Shown: positions 18,544 to 29,158, counted from the stretch's first letter. The stretch: DNA of 64,000 bases from Gammaproteobacteria bacterium (GCA_029881255.1 JAOUMY010000001.1:1054001-1118000), one strand, 5' to 3'. Program-made: numbers and translations. Notes: generated by a model from the letters alone, not told the origin.

Positions 18544-19297
18544 GGCAAAACCACAAGTAGAGTTAGAACCGGCTTCGTTTTCGGTGCGCACATTCGCCTA
18601 TTTGTTGGCGGTGTTGTTGCTGGCTGCGATTCTGGTTTATGCAGTGCAGCAGCTGAGTCGCAGTGATGTTCTGCCTATTACCGAGTTGAGAATCAGTGGC
18701 GAATTCAAATACCAGGACGCAGCTGAGCTGAAAGACGTCGTGTCGTCTGCGATGCAAGGCAATTTTTTTACGATTGATGTTGAATCGATTCATCAAAAAG
18801 TCGTGCAGCTCCCATGGGTGGACTTTGCATGGGTCGATAGAATCTGGCCAAACGTGTTGCAGGTACGCGTGGTTGAGGAAAAACCTCTCGCGTTATTGCT
18901 TGGACATGGATTGATTAATCGTCACGGTATGGTGTTTACATCTGACGTGCCACCGCAGTTGTCTGCAACTGTTCCGAGTCTGGACGGACCAGAAGAGTTG
19001 AAACTGAAAATGGTGGAAGAGTTTCAACGTTTGAGTGTGCAGCTACAACAAATAGACGTGGGTATCGCGAGTCTGAGCCTGGATACTCGAGGTTCATGGC
19101 GCATGACCTTGAGCAACAATATAGAAGTTGTACTTGGGCAGCAGGGTATGGCGATGCGGCTGCAAAGATTCTTGCGCATATATGGCGATCGCCTGGTGAA
19201 TGACAAAGATATCAAGCGTATTGATTTGCGTTACGCCAATGGTTTTGTCATCGGTGCTCTTGAAATAGATGTAAATGAAAACGGCTGGGAAAGCTGA
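18533..19297 (+). CDS. ftsQ: Cell division protein FtsQ
   Basis: FtsQ is the bitopic inner-membrane scaffold that binds FtsL-FtsB in the divisome. The protein has a short cytoplasmic tail, one membrane helix (about residues 15-35), a POTRA domain beginning ITELRISGEFKYQD, and the FtsQ beta domain with WVDFAWVDRIWPNVLQVRVVEEKPLA. The chosen start is GTG 18533, 5 nt after the AAGGAGG at 18521-18527, giving 254 residues. TTG 18530 and GTG 18512 are in frame but badly placed relative to that site. Confidence 0.93.
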   Translation: MVAKAKPQVELEPASFSVRTFAYLLAVLLLAAILVYAVQQLSRSDVLPITELRISGEFKYQDAAELKDVVSSAMQGNFFTIDVESIHQKVVQLPWVDFAWVDRIWPNVLQVRVVEEKPLALLLGHGLINRHGMVFTSDVPPQLSATVPSLDGPEELKLKMVEEFQRLSVQLQQIDVGIASLSLDTRGSWRMTLSNNIEVVLGQQGMAMRLQRFLRIYGDRLVNDKDIKRIDLRYANGFVIGALEIDVNENGWES

Positions 19298-20538
19298 TGG
19301 GAAAGAAACCGGAAAAACAATTATTGGTAGGCTTGGACATTGGAACGTCCAAGGTTGTTGCCATCGTTTGCGAAATTACACCGGAAGGTGATATCGACAT
19401 CATCGGTCTCGGTTCGCACCCTTCTCGCGGTCTGAAAAAGGGCGTGGTAGTCAATATCGAATCGACGGTGCAGTCTATTCAACGCGCGGTGGAAGAAGCG
19501 GAGCTGATGGCAGGTTGTCAGATCCATTCGGTATATACCGGCATTGCAGGCAGCCATATTCGCAGCTTGAATTCGCATGGCATCGTTGCCATACGCGACA
19601 AGGAAGTTAACCAGGGCGATGTGGAAAGGGTAATCGATGCGGCACGCGCGGTTGCTATACCCGCAGATCAAAAAATACTACACGTGTTGCCGCAAGAATT
19701 TGTTATCGATGAGCAAGACGGCGTACGCGAACCCGTAGGTATGTCAGGCGTACGTTTAGAGGCTAAGGTACATATGGTTACCGGCGCAGTGAGTGCCGCG
19801 CAAAACATTATTAAATGCGTTAAGCGTTGTGGTCTGGATGTGGACGACATCATACTCGAACAATTGGCATCGAGTTACGCCGTGCTCACAGAAGATGAAA
19901 AAGAACTGGGCGTGTGCCTGGTTGACATCGGAGGTGGAACTACCGATATCGCAGTATTTACCGATGGCGCGATTCGTCACACTGCGGTCATTCCCATTGC
20001 CGGTGATCAGGTGACGAGCGATATAGCCGTCGCATTGCGTACGCCAACACATCATGCGGAAGAAATTAAAGTGAGATATGGCTGTGCACTGACGCAGATG
20101 GCGAGCCCCGATGAGACCATCGAGGTTCCCAGTGTCGGCGATCGGCCATCGCGACGTCTTGCAAGACAGACACTCGCAGAGGTTATTGAGCCTCGTTATG
20201 AAGAATTATTCACTCTGGTGCAGGCGGAATTGCGACGCAGCGGTATGGAAGACATGATCGCTGCGGGCATCGTACTCACCGGAGGTAGCGCAAAGATGGA
20301 AGGCGCGATTGAACTGGCAGAGGAAGTTTTTCACATGCCGGTTCGTCTCGGTTTGCCACAAGGCGTGACAGGATTAGTGGACGTGATTCGCAACCCGATT
20401 CACTCCACAGGGGTTGGCTTGCTGTTATACGGATTCAAACATCAACATTCGCCGCGTCGTGGACAGGGGTACGGCATGAGCGAAGAAAGCGAAGGTGTGT
20501 GGTCGCGTATGAAGTCTTGGTTTCAAAACAATTTTTGA
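19297..20538 (+). CDS. ftsA: Cell division protein FtsA
   Basis: FtsA is the actin-like ATPase that tethers FtsZ to the inner membrane and recruits later divisome proteins. The 413-residue protein has the phosphate-1 loop VGLDIGTSKVVAIV, the 1C domain, the phosphate-2 motif LVDIGGGTTDIAVF, and adenosine motif GIVLTGGSAKMEG. It ends with an amphipathic helix (SRMKSWFQNNF) expected to bind the membrane. It overlaps the ftsQ stop by one base and precedes ftsZ by 25 nt. Confidence 0.97.
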   Translation: MGKKPEKQLLVGLDIGTSKVVAIVCEITPEGDIDIIGLGSHPSRGLKKGVVVNIESTVQSIQRAVEEAELMAGCQIHSVYTGIAGSHIRSLNSHGIVAIRDKEVNQGDVERVIDAARAVAIPADQKILHVLPQEFVIDEQDGVREPVGMSGVRLEAKVHMVTGAVSAAQNIIKCVKRCGLDVDDIILEQLASSYAVLTEDEKELGVCLVDIGGGTTDIAVFTDGAIRHTAVIPIAGDQVTSDIAVALRTPTHHAEEIKVRYGCALTQMASPDETIEVPSVGDRPSRRLARQTLAEVIEPRYEELFTLVQAELRRSGMEDMIAAGIVLTGGSAKMEGAIELAEEVFHMPVRLGLPQGVTGLVDVIRNPIHSTGVGLLLYGFKHQHSPRRGQGYGMSEESEGVWSRMKSWFQNNF

Positions 20539-20563
20539 TTTGTTGGAGTAAGGAGATAAGGCG

Positions 20564-21715
20564 ATGTTCGAAATAATGGACGCATACTCACAAAACGCCG
20601 TCATTAAAGTTGTAGGCGTGGGAGGGGGTGGAGGTAATGCGGTCGAGCATATGTTGTCGGCAAATATCGAAGGGGTAGACTTTATTGCCGCCAATACGGA
20701 TGCACAGGCCCTAAAAAATTCTTCCGCCAGAACAATTGTGCAGTTGGGTGCGAATGTAACGCGCGGTCTTGGTGCAGGTGCAAACCCTGAAATTGGTCGA
20801 CAGGCAGCTTTGGAAGACAAAGACAGACTGGCCGATGAACTTCAAGGCGCAGATATGATCTTTATCACCGCGGGTATGGGCGGCGGCACGGGAACAGGCG
20901 CGGCGCCTATCGTTGCACAAGTTGCAAGAGATCTTGGAATACTCACGGTTGCCGTCGTTACCAAGCCGTTTCCTTTCGAAGGGCGTAAACGCATGGCCTA
21001 TGCTGAGCATGGTATGGCTGAATTGGCACAATATGTGGATTCACTAATAACGATTCCCAATGAAAAGCTACTGTCAGTGTTGGGGAAAAACATCAGTTTG
21101 CTGGACGCATTTAAAGCGGCAAATGATGTATTGCTCAACGCGGTGCAAGGCATTGCCGAATTAATCACTCGTCCGGGTCTGATTAATGTGGATTTCGCAG
21201 ACGTTCGCACGGTGATGTCGGAAATGGGCATGGCGATGATGGGCTCTGGTCGTGCCCGTGGTGAAGACCGTGCTCGAGTGGCGGCAGAAACAGCAATCGC
21301 AAGTCCGTTGCTTGAAGATGTTCAACTGTCGGGCGCACGCGGCATACTCGTGAATGTGACCGCTGGACTGGATATGTCTATTGGCGAATTTGAAATTGTG
21401 GGAAATACGGTTAAAGAGTTTGCATCAGACAACGCGACCGTGGTTGTGGGCACTGTTATCGATCCTGACATGCAGGAAGAATTGCGAGTGACGGTTGTTG
21501 CAACCGGCATTGGCGGTGCGGAAAGCACAGAAAAAGTAACGGAAACCGAGCCTATGAAATTGATAAAGAATCGCGATGGAGATGTCGACTATAAGAAGCT
21601 CAATCGACCAACAGTTATTCGTCGAAAAAACGCTGAAGAAAGTGCGCGTTCGACGTCACCTGACGATCTCGAGTATCTCGACATACCGGCGTTTTTGCGT
21701 CGACAGGCCGACTAA
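20564..21715 (+). CDS. ftsZ: Cell division GTPase FtsZ
   Basis: FtsZ is the tubulin-like GTPase that forms the division ring. The 383-residue protein has [17 protein letters not shown] at the N-terminus, the tubulin signature [14 protein letters not shown], and [15 protein letters not shown] of the C-terminal half. It ends with a linker and the conserved tail [13 protein letters not shown], which binds FtsA and ZipA. It is the last gene of the dcw operon; lpxC starts 124 nt later. Confidence 0.98.
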   Translation: MFEIMDAYSQNAVIKVVGVGGGGGNAVEHMLSANIEGVDFIAANTDAQALKNSSARTIVQLGANVTRGLGAGANPEIGRQAALEDKDRLADELQGADMIFITAGMGGGTGTGAAPIVAQVARDLGILTVAVVTKPFPFEGRKRMAYAEHGMAELAQYVDSLITIPNEKLLSVLGKNISLLDAFKAANDVLLNAVQGIAELITRPGLINVDFADVRTVMSEMGMAMMGSGRARGEDRARVAAETAIASPLLEDVQLSGARGILVNVTAGLDMSIGEFEIVGNTVKEFASDNATVVVGTVIDPDMQEELRVTVVATGIGGAESTEKVTETEPMKLIKNRDGDVDYKKLNRPTVIRRKNAEESARSTSPDDLEYLDIPAFLRRQAD

Positions 21716-21734
21716 AAGTGTCGTGTTGATGAGA

Positions 21735-21752
21735 CTGTGCGCTAGCGCACAG
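21735..21752. repeat. 18-bp perfect palindrome between ftsZ and lpxC
   Basis: CTGTGCGCTAGCGCACAG reads identically on both strands and lies 19 nt after the ftsZ stop. It is not followed by a T-run, so it is not a standard intrinsic terminator. It may be a protein-binding site or an RNA hairpin at the end of the ftsZ transcript. Confidence 0.5.
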
Positions 21753-21839
21753 CTTAATGATTGAATTCTGGCTGCTGGCAGGTTGATGTGCTAACATCGA
21801 CCGCCTTGCAATTATTGGTTTTGCATCAGGTACCGGTGG

Positions 21840-22754
21840 ATGGTTAGGCAAAGAACGCTGAAAAATGTGATACGAGCAACCGGTATTGGTTTGCACACAG
21901 GGAAGAAGGTTTACCTTACCTTACGCCCTGCGGCACCTGATAGCGGCATAACCTTTCGTCGTGTCGATCTCGATCCTGTCGTTAGTATAAAAGCTACTGC
22001 TGAAAGCGTAGTGGACACTCGCTTGTCTACAACGCTAGGGCATGACGGTGTTACCGTTTCGACAGTCGAGCACCTGTTGTCAGCCTTTGCCGGTTTGGGT
22101 ATCGACAATGCTAGCGTTGATGTCAGTGCCGAAGAAGTGCCTATCATGGATGGCAGCGCCGGCCCCTTTGTTTTCCTGATTCAATCCGCAGGAATTTCTG
22201 AACAACCCGCGCTAAAGCGTTATGTGAAAATAAAAAAACCTATCTTGGTAGAGCAAGGTGATAAGTGGGCGCGTTTCGACCCGTTTGACGGTTTTAAGGT
22301 TTCTTTTTCCATCGATTTCGAGCATCCGGTCATCAAAAAGAGCGGAAATCATTCACAAGTGAATTTTTCAACCACGTCCTTCGTGCGTGAAGTCAGTCGC
22401 GCCCGGACGTTTGGTTTTACCCGCGACATAGAAATGCTCCGTTCCAACAATCTTGCGCTAGGCGGAAGTATGGATAACGCCGTCGTGGTAGATGACTATC
22501 GCGTACTCAATGCGGACGGACTTCGCTATGAAGACGAATTTGTAAGACACAAGATTTTAGACGCAATCGGCGACCTCTATTTATTAGGGCATAGCCTGAT
22601 TGGCGAATTTAGTGGCTATAAATCAGGGCATGCGCTGAATAACCAGTTATTGCGCAAACTCATCGAACAAAAGGACGCCTGGGAGGTGATCACCTTTGAA
22701 GATGAAGAATCCGCTCCGATTTCCTATGTTCATGCCATCACGTCAAGTGGCTGA
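21840..22754 (+). CDS. lpxC: UDP-3-O-acyl-N-acetylglucosamine deacetylase LpxC
   Basis: LpxC is the zinc-dependent deacetylase that commits UDP-acyl-GlcNAc to lipid A synthesis. The 304-residue protein has [21 protein letters not shown], the zinc-ligand motif [44 protein letters not shown], and the second metal and catalytic motif [14 protein letters not shown]. The ATG at 21840 gives the usual family opening. A 124-nt gap after ftsZ leaves room for its own promoter, but no strong one is obvious. Confidence 0.97.
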   Translation: MVRQRTLKNVIRATGIGLHTGKKVYLTLRPAAPDSGITFRRVDLDPVVSIKATAESVVDTRLSTTLGHDGVTVSTVEHLLSAFAGLGIDNASVDVSAEEVPIMDGSAGPFVFLIQSAGISEQPALKRYVKIKKPILVEQGDKWARFDPFDGFKVSFSIDFEHPVIKKSGNHSQVNFSTTSFVREVSRARTFGFTRDIEMLRSNNLALGGSMDNAVVVDDYRVLNADGLRYEDEFVRHKILDAIGDLYLLGHSLIGEFSGYKSGHALNNQLLRKLIEQKDAWEVITFEDEESAPISYVHAITSSG

Positions 22755-22775
22755 TTTGCAGTAGCAAGAGTTTTA

Positions 22776-23228
22776 TCAGGTCTTTTTTAGGGTCTGAGAA
22801 AGACGGGCGAATGCTCTTTTGAGGTCGGAATCTTCCAGTTCCTCGGAAAATTCGTCTATCGCTGTCAAGGCAGTTGTCCCAGGATTTCTGGGAATGCGTT
22901 GATGTTGATTTTTGTTTGTAGATTCATGCGGTGCAATTTTTACCCGAATACTCGAGATCTGAGCATATTCGGGGATCACTGCCAGCCGAGACAGTAGTTG
23001 ACGCTGTTCATGGTGAAGATGGGTGGCCCAACTAGCTGAATTACAAGTAAAAATAATTTGATTGTCACGGATGTTGGCGACCTGGCACTTACCTTTCAAA
23101 TGGGGGGGAAGTAATTCGTCAACCTGCTTGCTGAGGCGGGACAGGGCGTCTGCGCGACGAATTAATGCGCCGAAATGGCCCTCTTTTTGACTGAGGATGC
23201 TTGTGACTGATTTTGATGAGTTTTTCAT
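22776..23228 (-). CDS. dciA: DciA (DUF721) replicative helicase loader
   Basis: DciA proteins recruit the DnaB helicase at replication start in most bacteria that lack DnaC. This 150-residue protein has an N-terminal KH-like domain typical of DUF721: LSKQVDELLPPHLKGKCQVANIRDNQIIF, then CNSASWATHLHHEQRQLLSRL. A Lys/Asn/Gln-rich, low-complexity tail follows. It is antisense between lpxC and the M23 peptidase, a position seen in Pseudomonas relatives. ATG 23228 is preferred; an in-frame TTG at 23246 cannot be excluded, as neither has a strong ribosome-binding site. Confidence 0.85.
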   Translation of the reverse strand: MKNSSKSVTSILSQKEGHFGALIRRADALSRLSKQVDELLPPHLKGKCQVANIRDNQIIFTCNSASWATHLHHEQRQLLSRLAVIPEYAQISSIRVKIAPHESTNKNQHQRIPRNPGTTALTAIDEFSEELEDSDLKRAFARLSQTLKKT

Positions 23229-23335
23229 GGATAAAATTGTGGACAATATCTCAGTCCAGTGTTTAAGTTATCGTCATTCAAGGACGATAAGAGTTTACAA
23301 TATATTAGTATGTTGAGTGAGGGAAACAGACTGAT

Positions 23336-24259
23336 ATGAGTTTGATTCTTGTTACAAATAAACGTGGCGGTACGGCTCGAGTCCATCTTGGCGGTTTCGT
23401 CGGCCTATTGTTGGTTCTGGTTTTGGGATTGCTCATAACCGGATCTGTCTATGTAGGCTCCTGGCTAGAGCGCGATAATGTTGCTCCAGACTCTATGGTT
23501 CGTGTGCTGCAGACTGAACTTGCCGTGCAAAAACATGATCTGGCGGCGGTGACGCAATCAGCGGAAGAGAACATGAACGCCCTGGCGATGCGTCTCGGGC
23601 AGCTTAAAGCGCATATCGTTCGCCTTGATGCTCTTGGGCAACGTCTGATCGACAAAGCTGAGCTGGATAAAGGCGAATTTGATTTTGAGAGTCCTCCCGC
23701 AGTCGGTGGTCCTGCGAATGCAGCCGGTGAACGCGGCAAGGCCATGTCAGTTCCTGACTTTCTTACCGAACTAGACAACTTGTCAGGCCAGGTAGAGCAC
23801 CGTTCTCTGCAGTTAGGCGTGTTGGAAACCATGCTCATGAACCGTGAGCTTCAGGACGAAGTCTATCCTGCGGGACGACCAGTTAAGCGCGGATGGGTTT
23901 CTTCCTATTACGGCTACCGTACTGACCCATTCAATGGACGTATCGCTCACCATGACGGTATCGACATCGCTGGTAAGCATGGCTCGGATATTATTTCCGT
24001 CGCTGCTGGTGTGGTGACCTGGTCCGGTAAGCGTTATGGCTACGGTAATCTGGTCGAAATCAACCACGGCAATGGCTATGTTACCCGTTATGGGCATTGC
24101 GAGAAGGTATTGGTGAAAGTGGGTCAGATGGTGAAGAAGGGCGAAGAAGTTGCGGAGATGGGTTCTTCAGGCCGCTCCACCGGACCGCACGTTCACTTCG
24201 AGGTTATCAAGAATGGCCGAGTGGTCGATCCTATACGCTATGTTCGAGCCTCGCGCTAA
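23336..24259 (+). CDS. M23-family (LytM) peptidoglycan peptidase
   Basis: A 307-residue membrane-anchored protein, predicted to cut peptide crosslinks of peptidoglycan in the periplasm. A membrane helix lies at about residues 21-45, followed by a probable coiled-coil region. The LytM domain is in the last 125 residues, starting near KRGWVSSYYGYRTDPFNG. Zinc-binding residues are visible in HHDGIDIAG (H..D) and GPHVHFEV (HxH), so it should be active. It is immediately upstream of secA, as in several Pseudomonas-type genomes. Confidence 0.93.
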   Translation: MSLILVTNKRGGTARVHLGGFVGLLLVLVLGLLITGSVYVGSWLERDNVAPDSMVRVLQTELAVQKHDLAAVTQSAEENMNALAMRLGQLKAHIVRLDALGQRLIDKAELDKGEFDFESPPAVGGPANAAGERGKAMSVPDFLTELDNLSGQVEHRSLQLGVLETMLMNRELQDEVYPAGRPVKRGWVSSYYGYRTDPFNGRIAHHDGIDIAGKHGSDIISVAAGVVTWSGKRYGYGNLVEINHGNGYVTRYGHCEKVLVKVGQMVKKGEEVAEMGSSGRSTGPHVHFEVIKNGRVVDPIRYVRASR

Positions 24260-24277
24260 ATAACAATTATCGGGAAA

Positions 24278-24307
24278 AAGACCGCCGACAGGCGGTTTCT
24301 TTTTTTT
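24278..24307 (+). terminator. Rho-independent terminator after the M23 gene
   Basis: ACCGCC (24281-24286) and GGCGGT (24291-24296) form a stem with the tetraloop GACA. It is followed by TTCTTTTTTTT and preceded by an A-rich stretch. Confidence 0.8.
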
Positions 24308-24388
24308 GCGCCGTTGAAAATCTCACAAATTGTCGCCATCTCACGCGTATTGCCTGTATCAGCCTATGCACCCGTGCTCAATAACTAC

Positions 24389-24394
24389 TATAAT
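24389..24394 (+). promoter_or_regulatory. -10 box of the secA promoter
   Basis: A perfect TATAAT lies 42 nt upstream of the secA ATG, after the terminator of the M23 gene. No good -35 match is present at 16-18 nt upstream. I looked for a secM-like leader peptide here and found none. Confidence 0.5.
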
Positions 24395-24435
24395 GTCAGG
24401 CCTTTAATCCTTAGAACCCGTATTTTGGAACCAAC

Positions 24436-27156
24436 ATGCTCAATGTCTTTAAAAAGGTATTTGGAAGCCGTAATGAACGCGAAGTAAAGCGATTCGGCAA
24501 GACAGTGGCGAGAATTAATGCCCTGGAGGCCACCATCAGCGCCCTCTCAGACGAGGAGCTCAGGGGTAAGACGGAAGAATTCAAGCAACGCTACCAAAAT
24601 GGTGAATCCCTGGATGCCTTGTTGCCAGAGGCGTTTGCGGTTGTTCGTGAAGGTGGTAAGCGAGCACTTAAAATGCGCCATTTTGACGTACAGTTGATCG
24701 GTGGCATGGTAATGCACGATGGCCGTATTGCAGAAATGCGTACCGGTGAGGGTAAAACCCTGGTGGCGACACTGGCTGCTTATTTGAATGCGCTGTCAGG
24801 GAAAGGTGTGCATGTCATCACTGTGAATGACTATCTTGCTACCCGTGACTCTGAGTGGATGGGCAAGTTATATAAATTTCTGGGTTTGAGTGTCGGGGTT
24901 ATTGTCTCCGGCCAGGATGGCGATACCAAGCGTAAGGCATACGCTGCAGATATTACCTATGGCACCAATAACGAATACGGGTTTGACTATCTGCGCGACA
25001 ATATGGCCTTTCGCGGCTCCGACCGCATGCAGCGTGGACTGAACTTTGCCATTGTTGACGAAGTTGACTCGATACTCATAGATGAAGCACGCACGCCGCT
25101 CATCATCTCCGGTCCTGCGGAAGACAGTTCCGAGATGTACACCAAGATCAATAAACTCATACCGAGCCTGGTTCGCCAGGAAGGTGAAGAAGGCAATGAT
25201 GGCGATTACTATGTCGATGAAAAAGCCCGACAAGTCTATCTAACAGAGCGTGGTCATGAGACATGTGAAAACATGTTGTATGAAACCGGTTTGTTGCCAG
25301 AGGGTGAAAGCCTTTACGACCCGCAAAATATCAGCATGATGCATCACCTCAATGCCGCCTTGCGCGCGCATGCCCTGTTCCAGAAAAACGTCGATTACAT
25401 CGTCAAGAACAATGAAATCGTGATTGTCGATGAGTTTACCGGTCGCACCATGCCCGGGCGTCGCTGGTCTGAGGGTTTACATCAGGCGGTAGAGGCGAAG
25501 GAAGGCGTACACATCCAGCAGGAAAATCAGACCCTGGCTTCCATCACTTTCCAGAATTACTTCCGCATGTATAACAAGCTTTCTGGTATGACCGGAACTG
25601 CTGACACAGAAGCCTTCGAATTCCAGCAAATATACGGCCTGGAAGTTACTGTTATTCCAACTAACCGAACAGTTGCGCGGAAAGATCTTGGTGATCTCGT
25701 CTATCTCAGTACTCGTGAGAAATTCGACGCGATCATTGAAGATATCAAAGACTGTAATAAACGAGGTCAACCGGTGCTTGTCGGTACGACATCGATAGAT
25801 GCCTCGGAGTTGTTGTCACAAGCGCTGACGAAATCCAAAGTCACACACGAAGTATTGAACGCAAAACAACACGAACGGGAAGCAGACATCATTGCCCAGG
25901 CAGGTAAGCCAGGCTCGGTAACGATTGCCACCAATATGGCTGGTCGTGGAACCGATATCGTGCTCGGTGGGAATCTCGATTCTGAACTTGCCGCGATGGG
26001 TGAAAATCCCTCTGAGCAAGAAGTGGAAAGCCGCAAGACTGCCTGGGAAGAACGCCATAAAGCGGTTCTTGAGGCAGGTGGCTTACACGTGATTGGTACG
26101 GAACGACATGAATCCCGTCGTATAGATAATCAGCTTAGAGGTCGAAGCGGTCGCCAGGGTGATCCGGGCTCTACACGTTTTTATCTCTCACTTGAAGACA
26201 ACTTGATGCGTATATTTGCGTCTGATCGCGTTGCGGGGATGATGCAGAAATTAGGCATGGAAAAAGGCGAGGCTATCGAGCATCCGTGGGTGTCCAAAGC
26301 CATTGAAAATGCTCAACGTAAAGTTGAAGGCAGAAATTTCGATATTCGTAAACAGTTATTAGAATACGACGACGTTGCAAATGAACAACGTAAAGTCGTT
26401 TATTCACAGCGTAACGATCTGATGGACCTGGAAGATATTTATGGGACTATCGAAGAGGTCCGCGGTGAAGTTTTTAATGAAGTGATAAATCAATACATTC
26501 CGCCTGAGAGTCTCGACGAACTTTGGGATGTGCCAGGGCTGGAAGATGCGCTGGCACGAGAGTTTGGCAAACAGTTACCTATTGCAAAATGGCTGGAAGA
26601 AGATAGCGAACTGTACGAGGAAACGCTTAGGCAGCGTATTGTCGATAGTTTTGTTGAAGAATACGCAGCTAAAGAAGCGCAGGTTGGTGCGGAAAGTATG
26701 CGTCAGTTTGAAAAAGCCGTCATGCTTCAGGTACTGGATAATCTTTGGAAAGAACACCTCTCGGCGATGGATTACCTACGCCAGGGCATTCACCTGCGTG
26801 GCTATGCGCAGAAAAATCCCAAGCAGGAATATAAGCGTGAGGCGTTTGAACTATTCATACGCATGCTAGACAGGGTGAAGCACGAAGTAATCTCTATGCT
26901 GTCGCGCGTGCAAATTTCCTCTGCGCAACACGATATGGAACGATTGCAAGAGCAGCAGGAAAAACCCAGAGAGATGGACTTCAAACATCCCAGTGCACAA
27001 ACTCCAGTTGGTGCCATGCCTCAAGGCGGGGGTGACGATGCAGGTGATGATAATGCTCAGCCATTTGTTCGTGATGGGCGCAAGGTCGGCCGTAACGAAC
27101 CATGTCCGTGTGGCTCAGGTAAGAAATTCAAGCAGTGCCACGGTAAGTTAGCCTAA
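24436..27156 (+). CDS. secA: Preprotein translocase ATPase SecA
   Basis: SecA drives protein export through SecYEG. The 906-residue protein has all expected parts. The first nucleotide-binding domain has Walker [14 protein letters not shown] and Walker [15 protein letters not shown]. The preprotein crosslinking domain and second ATPase domain follow, with [13 protein letters not shown] and RQGDPGS. The helical scaffold region has [25 protein letters not shown], and the zinc-binding C-terminus is [16 protein letters not shown], which binds SecB and lipids. Confidence 0.98.
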   Translation: MLNVFKKVFGSRNEREVKRFGKTVARINALEATISALSDEELRGKTEEFKQRYQNGESLDALLPEAFAVVREGGKRALKMRHFDVQLIGGMVMHDGRIAEMRTGEGKTLVATLAAYLNALSGKGVHVITVNDYLATRDSEWMGKLYKFLGLSVGVIVSGQDGDTKRKAYAADITYGTNNEYGFDYLRDNMAFRGSDRMQRGLNFAIVDEVDSILIDEARTPLIISGPAEDSSEMYTKINKLIPSLVRQEGEEGNDGDYYVDEKARQVYLTERGHETCENMLYETGLLPEGESLYDPQNISMMHHLNAALRAHALFQKNVDYIVKNNEIVIVDEFTGRTMPGRRWSEGLHQAVEAKEGVHIQQENQTLASITFQNYFRMYNKLSGMTGTADTEAFEFQQIYGLEVTVIPTNRTVARKDLGDLVYLSTREKFDAIIEDIKDCNKRGQPVLVGTTSIDASELLSQALTKSKVTHEVLNAKQHEREADIIAQAGKPGSVTIATNMAGRGTDIVLGGNLDSELAAMGENPSEQEVESRKTAWEERHKAVLEAGGLHVIGTERHESRRIDNQLRGRSGRQGDPGSTRFYLSLEDNLMRIFASDRVAGMMQKLGMEKGEAIEHPWVSKAIENAQRKVEGRNFDIRKQLLEYDDVANEQRKVVYSQRNDLMDLEDIYGTIEEVRGEVFNEVINQYIPPESLDELWDVPGLEDALAREFGKQLPIAKWLEEDSELYEETLRQRIVDSFVEEYAAKEAQVGAESMRQFEKAVMLQVLDNLWKEHLSAMDYLRQGIHLRGYAQKNPKQEYKREAFELFIRMLDRVKHEVISMLSRVQISSAQHDMERLQEQQEKPREMDFKHPSAQTPVGAMPQGGGDDAGDDNAQPFVRDGRKVGRNEPCPCGSGKKFKQCHGKLA

Positions 27157-27159
27157 TGT

Positions 27160-27203
27160 AAAAAAAGGCCAGGAAACCTTTCATGGATTTTCTGGCCTTT
27201 TTT
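27160..27203 (+). terminator. Rho-independent terminator after secA
   Basis: GGCCAG (27167-27172) and CTGGCC (27192-27197) pair. Flanking A and T runs extend the helix, with a 7-nt T-run at the 3' side. The A-run on the left may let it also stop leftward transcription from the cytochrome gene. Confidence 0.85.
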
Positions 27204-27250
27204 CTATATCCGAATTGTGTAGCTATAGCGGCTCTATTGATCCCTCAAAT

Positions 27251-27646
27251 CTATTTGATGCCTGCCTTCCGCTGCTCTTGTCTTACGTACGCGATGACAT
27301 GACCTACATCCTCTGGTGTCGCAGATGGAATAGCAGGCATATCGCCGAAATGCCAATGGTGTGAACGTACGCCGTTTCTTGCCGCCATATAGAACGCCAT
27401 GTCGCCATGATGTGATGGTTCGTAGAATTTGTGTACGAGCGGCGGCCCAGTGGGACTTCCAAGTGCGTTTTCTCCGTGGCAGCGCTGACAAAGTCGGTTA
27501 TACACCGCTTTTCCGGTCCCTGGGCTGCCAGTAAAATCGGCTGCGGGAACTGCGGAATGTGAATTTCTGCCGGGTTCACAAGCTGTAAATATTGCGAAAC
27601 CAAATGCTGTGATCATTAGCAGTAAAAGTTTTTGTTGATAGTTCAT
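27251..27646 (-). CDS. Monohaem cytochrome c, probable lipoprotein
   Basis: A 131-residue exported class I-type cytochrome. The signal peptide ends in FTAC (Cys23), a probable but not ideal lipobox. Haem binds at CQRCH (residues 53-57), and Met103 in the GDMPAIPS segment is the likely distal ligand. Several His residues (72, 79, 80, 97, 98, 100) lie between them. It is the last gene of a minus-strand run starting with the multicopper oxidase, so it may pass electrons to or from that enzyme. Confidence 0.85.
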   Translation of the reverse strand: MNYQQKLLLLMITAFGFAIFTACEPGRNSHSAVPAADFTGSPGTGKAVYNRLCQRCHGENALGSPTGPPLVHKFYEPSHHGDMAFYMAARNGVRSHHWHFGDMPAIPSATPEDVGHVIAYVRQEQRKAGIK

Positions 27647-27662
27647 TGTGAGCTCTTGGTTG

Positions 27663-27965
27663 TTAGTTGTGATGGTGATGCATACTAGGTATTTCGGTAT
27701 TCTGCACTTTACTACAATTCAGTTTCGACGCTGCATCTATCATCAATATTCCCTGTGATGCCAACTTACACTTTTCATTTTGTGTTAAATTGATGGATGT
27801 TGAGGGCATTGTGTAATGTCCGTTGTAACCACCTTCTCGCGCTCGTCCGCTGCCGCCGCTAACCATTGTGTTTCTTATATCATTCGGTGTTGTATTTGAT
27901 AGGCTCATGCATGCGCTACACACGGTTGCTGCAAATACAATTATGATAATTTGTTTCAGGCACAT
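27663..27965 (-). CDS. Small secreted protein with C-terminal His tail
   Basis: I do not recognise a family. The 100-residue product starts with a hydrophobic signal peptide ending in CSAC (Cys19), an imperfect lipobox, and ends with MHHHHN. Two further Cys residues lie in the mature part (in NEKCKLAS and KLNCSK). ATG 27965 has GAGAAG just upstream and begins 8 nt after the stop of the barrel gene. The His cluster and the copper-enzyme context suggest metal binding, which is inference. Confidence 0.6.
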   Translation of the reverse strand: MCLKQIIIIVFAATVCSACMSLSNTTPNDIRNTMVSGGSGRAREGGYNGHYTMPSTSINLTQNEKCKLASQGILMIDAASKLNCSKVQNTEIPSMHHHHN

Positions 27966-27972
27966 CTTCTCG

Positions 27973-29145
27973 TTATTGCAATCCATTGCCGTGTTCCAGA
28001 TTCAGTATAGAATCCCGCTTTCCAATACTATTATTGAGTACTGTGTCCAGATAAAATACGATTCCCATGTTGATCTCGAATACCGTCTGGTGTTTACCTA
28101 TTGCAGCGTCGTAACGAGAAACACTACCTTGCGCACTGATATCTACACCTTGGCCAATTCGATAGCGAATATTAGGTACCACGCTCCACTGAAGCGCATC
28201 GCCTATATCAGGAAAATATTTCGCGCCCGCTGTTATGCTTAGCAACCACCGGGTTAACAATAGCGGACGTTGTGTATAGCGCAATGAGGCGACTAAACTG
28301 AAATAATCGACTTGCGCCATATCAGAATAGAACTCGAGTTCTCCGGTGTTGTTTTGCAAGCTTCCCTTATTGGCGATGGCCTGAAATGCACTTGACCAAT
28401 TGTGTTCGGGATTACGCGTCAGGTTAAATTCCACGCCACTGATCAGCGATAGATTCCAACGACTATTATGAGCGATATTTTGTGCATCTATCATTACCCC
28501 GGCTTGTCGTACAAAACCCGAGTAAATCATGTCTACAGAACGCGAATACAGATAGCCGCCGCCTACTGTGTTGTAGTCGCCGTGTCCGGACCGTTCACTC
28601 GACCAGATGCCAAATCGTTGCTCAGCGCCAAGTGGATAAAGATCTAAAATGACGCTGGTCGCGTAGAGTTGATCGTTATCATTATTCGTGATGTTTACAC
28701 CGCCGCTACCGTGGTTTCCATCCTCTCCATTGAGCACGTGGGTGTACTGCAACAAATCGTCATCGCGCATGGTTGGAAACTCGATGAGTGTATTGCGCAA
28801 TCGGGTGCGCCCCAGTGTGAGTTCAAAATTTCGCGACCACCAGCTTGTGTGTAGCTGATGTACTATCAGACCATGATGCGACTCCTTTATTCCAATTGTC
28901 GCTCCGGCAACACCGCCCGTATATAAGTGTTTATCAAAGCCGAGCAGAAACGCAGAATCATCCACCGCTACGCCGGCGAGTTTGCTATCGACATCCCACT
29001 TCTGTGTGTAATAAGAGGTAGTAATCACTTTGCCGCCAAGTAACATTCGTGGTAAAACTTCGCGGTCAATTTCCAGTGCGTGGATCGCACTGCTCGAAAT
29101 CGATAAATAGGTAATGGCCAGGTAAGCTAACGGTCGAAGTTGCAA
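27973..29145 (-). CDS. Predicted outer-membrane beta-barrel protein of the multicopper oxidase locus
   Basis: A 390-residue protein with a signal peptide cleaved near IHALEIDR. The rest alternates short hydrophobic and polar strands with aromatic residues throughout (for example LLLTRWLLSITAGAKYFP and FEINMGIVFYLDT), as in outer-membrane barrels. It does not end in the usual aromatic residue. No family is recognised. It starts 13 nt after the multicopper oxidase stop, echoing the copA-copB order of copper-resistance operons, but sequence similarity to CopB is not evident. Confidence 0.65.
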   Translation of the reverse strand: MQLRPLAYLAITYLSISSSAIHALEIDREVLPRMLLGGKVITTSYYTQKWDVDSKLAGVAVDDSAFLLGFDKHLYTGGVAGATIGIKESHHGLIVHQLHTSWWSRNFELTLGRTRLRNTLIEFPTMRDDDLLQYTHVLNGEDGNHGSGGVNITNNDNDQLYATSVILDLYPLGAEQRFGIWSSERSGHGDYNTVGGGYLYSRSVDMIYSGFVRQAGVMIDAQNIAHNSRWNLSLISGVEFNLTRNPEHNWSSAFQAIANKGSLQNNTGELEFYSDMAQVDYFSLVASLRYTQRPLLLTRWLLSITAGAKYFPDIGDALQWSVVPNIRYRIGQGVDISAQGSVSRYDAAIGKHQTVFEINMGIVFYLDTVLNNSIGKRDSILNLEHGNGLQ

Positions 29146-29158
29146 TGTTAGTCTCCCA

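Noticed and set aside
24260-24435. secM-type arrest peptide upstream of secA
   Set aside because: No short frame with an FxxxxWIxxxxGIRAGP-like arrest motif is present.
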